This document shows, piece after piece, positions 5,784-6,316 of a DNA stretch of 6,316 bases (positions are counted from its first letter, which is position 1; each line of letters starts with the position of its first letter). The DNA comes from Geofilum sp964396555 (lineage in GTDB: Bacteria > Bacteroidota > Bacteroidia > Bacteroidales > Marinilabiliaceae). The position numbers and the translations under genes were made by a program. A model generated the notes under the pieces. That model saw only the letters and a program-made list of their open reading frames with translations. It searched no databases and had not been told where the DNA came from. The stretch lies in the NCBI GenBank assembly GCA_964396555.1, contig CAYNFX010000103.1, positions 1 to 6,316 of the forward strand, written 5' to 3'.

Positions 5784-6316
5784 ATGAAATCAAGACTAGT
5801 TTTATCTGCAATGAGCCTGCTGATGTTGCTTGGAGCGTGTGGTACAGGGCGTGTAGCAGGCCCCGGCGTTTATTACGACGACGTGTATTATATTCCCGGT
5901 CAAACCCGTGATAATAATTACGACCCGTTTGACCCCGTACCTTCTCTTACCAGAGATGAACAAAAGGCTGAAAACAGGTCCCTCGCTGCTCAGCAAAGAG
6001 AGTATGAGAGAAACCGTGGTGACTACTATGATGACAACAGGGATTTCTCCCAGATTCAGAATGAATATGCATCTGTTTTGAAAGATGAGAACATTCAGAA
6101 TACTGATACATTGATCTACTATAACGATGAGACCGGTTATTGGGTAAATGGATTCAATGGTTCGGATTTTGACAGGAGCTATGCCGAAAGGTTAATCCGC
6201 TTCCATGGACCGGCAATTCGTATTCCATATTACTCTCCTCTATACAGTGAAATTGTATATTTCAATAGTTATGACTGGAACGTGTATGTTGACGGAGGCT
6301 ATGCCTATGCAGTTCC
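5784..6316 (+). CDS. Uncharacterised Tyr/Asp/Asn-rich lipoprotein (3' end beyond the window)
   Basis: I do not recognise this family. The frame starts at ATG 5784 behind a strong ribosome site and stays open to the window edge (177 codons plus two bases). The N-terminus is a lipoprotein signal peptide: MKSR, a hydrophobic stretch LVLSAMSLLML, then the lipobox LGAC with Cys19 as the lipidated residue. After Cys19 come GTGRVAG, without the acidic surface-export signal known from Bacteroidota, so I infer a periplasm-facing lipoprotein. Residues 30-95 are low-complexity and polar (YYDDVYY, NNYDPFDP, Arg/Gln/Glu-rich 57-78, DYYDDNRD). Residues 109-177 look more ordered, with repeated aromatic motifs (TLIYYNDETGYWVNGF, IRFHGPAIRIPYYSPLYSE, YDWNVYVDGGYAYAV). 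About 21 of the 177 residues are Tyr. There are no further cysteines. It diverges from proS across 266 bp. A weak -7-like TAATTTG at 5742-5748 has no good -33 partner. Confidence 0.85.
   Translation, partial: MKSRLVLSAMSLLMLLGACGTGRVAGPGVYYDDVYYIPGQTRDNNYDPFDPVPSLTRDEQKAENRSLAAQQREYERNRGDYYDDNRDFSQIQNEYASVLKDENIQNTDTLIYYNDETGYWVNGFNGSDFDRSYAERLIRFHGPAIRIPYYSPLYSEIVYFNSYDWNVYVDGGYAYAV

Noticed and set aside
5802..5996. Minus-strand open frame opposite the lipoprotein signal region.
   Set aside because: The plus-strand frame has a lipobox, an excellent ribosome site and an uninterrupted frame to the window edge, while this one has no supporting signal.

Overview
This window reads as an ordinary chromosomal segment of a Bacteroidota bacterium, most likely of the order Bacteroidales. 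Three things point there: a long Prx1-type peroxiredoxin and an archaeal/eukaryotic-type prolyl-tRNA synthetase, both of the form usual in that group; promoter-like elements matching the Bacteroidetes -33/-7 pattern (TTG, about 19-21 bp, TAnnTTTG); and AT-rich leaders without Shine-Dalgarno sequences ahead of most genes. A run of exactly 100 N flanked by a perfect 55-bp duplication shows that this is a scaffolded draft assembly, possibly a metagenome-assembled genome.

Layout. On the plus strand at the left edge is the C-terminal end of a YbdG-like MscS-family mechanosensitive channel. It is followed by a complete FemA/FemB-family aminoacyltransferase gene that is much more AT-rich than its neighbours. 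Converging on it from the right is a minus-strand peroxiredoxin gene with its own promoter and a very clear intrinsic terminator, so it looks monocistronic. After a 325-bp intergenic region comes a minus-strand pair, proS followed by pepT, separated by 25 bp and probably co-transcribed from a promoter upstream of proS. pepT is interrupted by the assembly gap. Collapsing the 55-bp duplicate restores one intact 411-residue peptidase T frame, so it should not be treated as a pseudogene. At the right edge, divergent from proS, is the start of a gene for a Tyr/Asp/Asn-rich lipoprotein of unknown function, which runs off the window.

The genes cover housekeeping and envelope functions: osmotic-shock protection, peptidoglycan-related aminoacyl transfer, peroxide detoxification, tripeptide degradation, tRNA charging and an envelope lipoprotein. 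I see no mobile element, CRISPR array, RNA gene, defence cassette or convincing new multi-gene system. The points most worth a second look are the assembly artefact in pepT and the 11-bp inverted repeat at its breakpoint, the base composition of the FemAB gene, and the uncharacterised lipoprotein.
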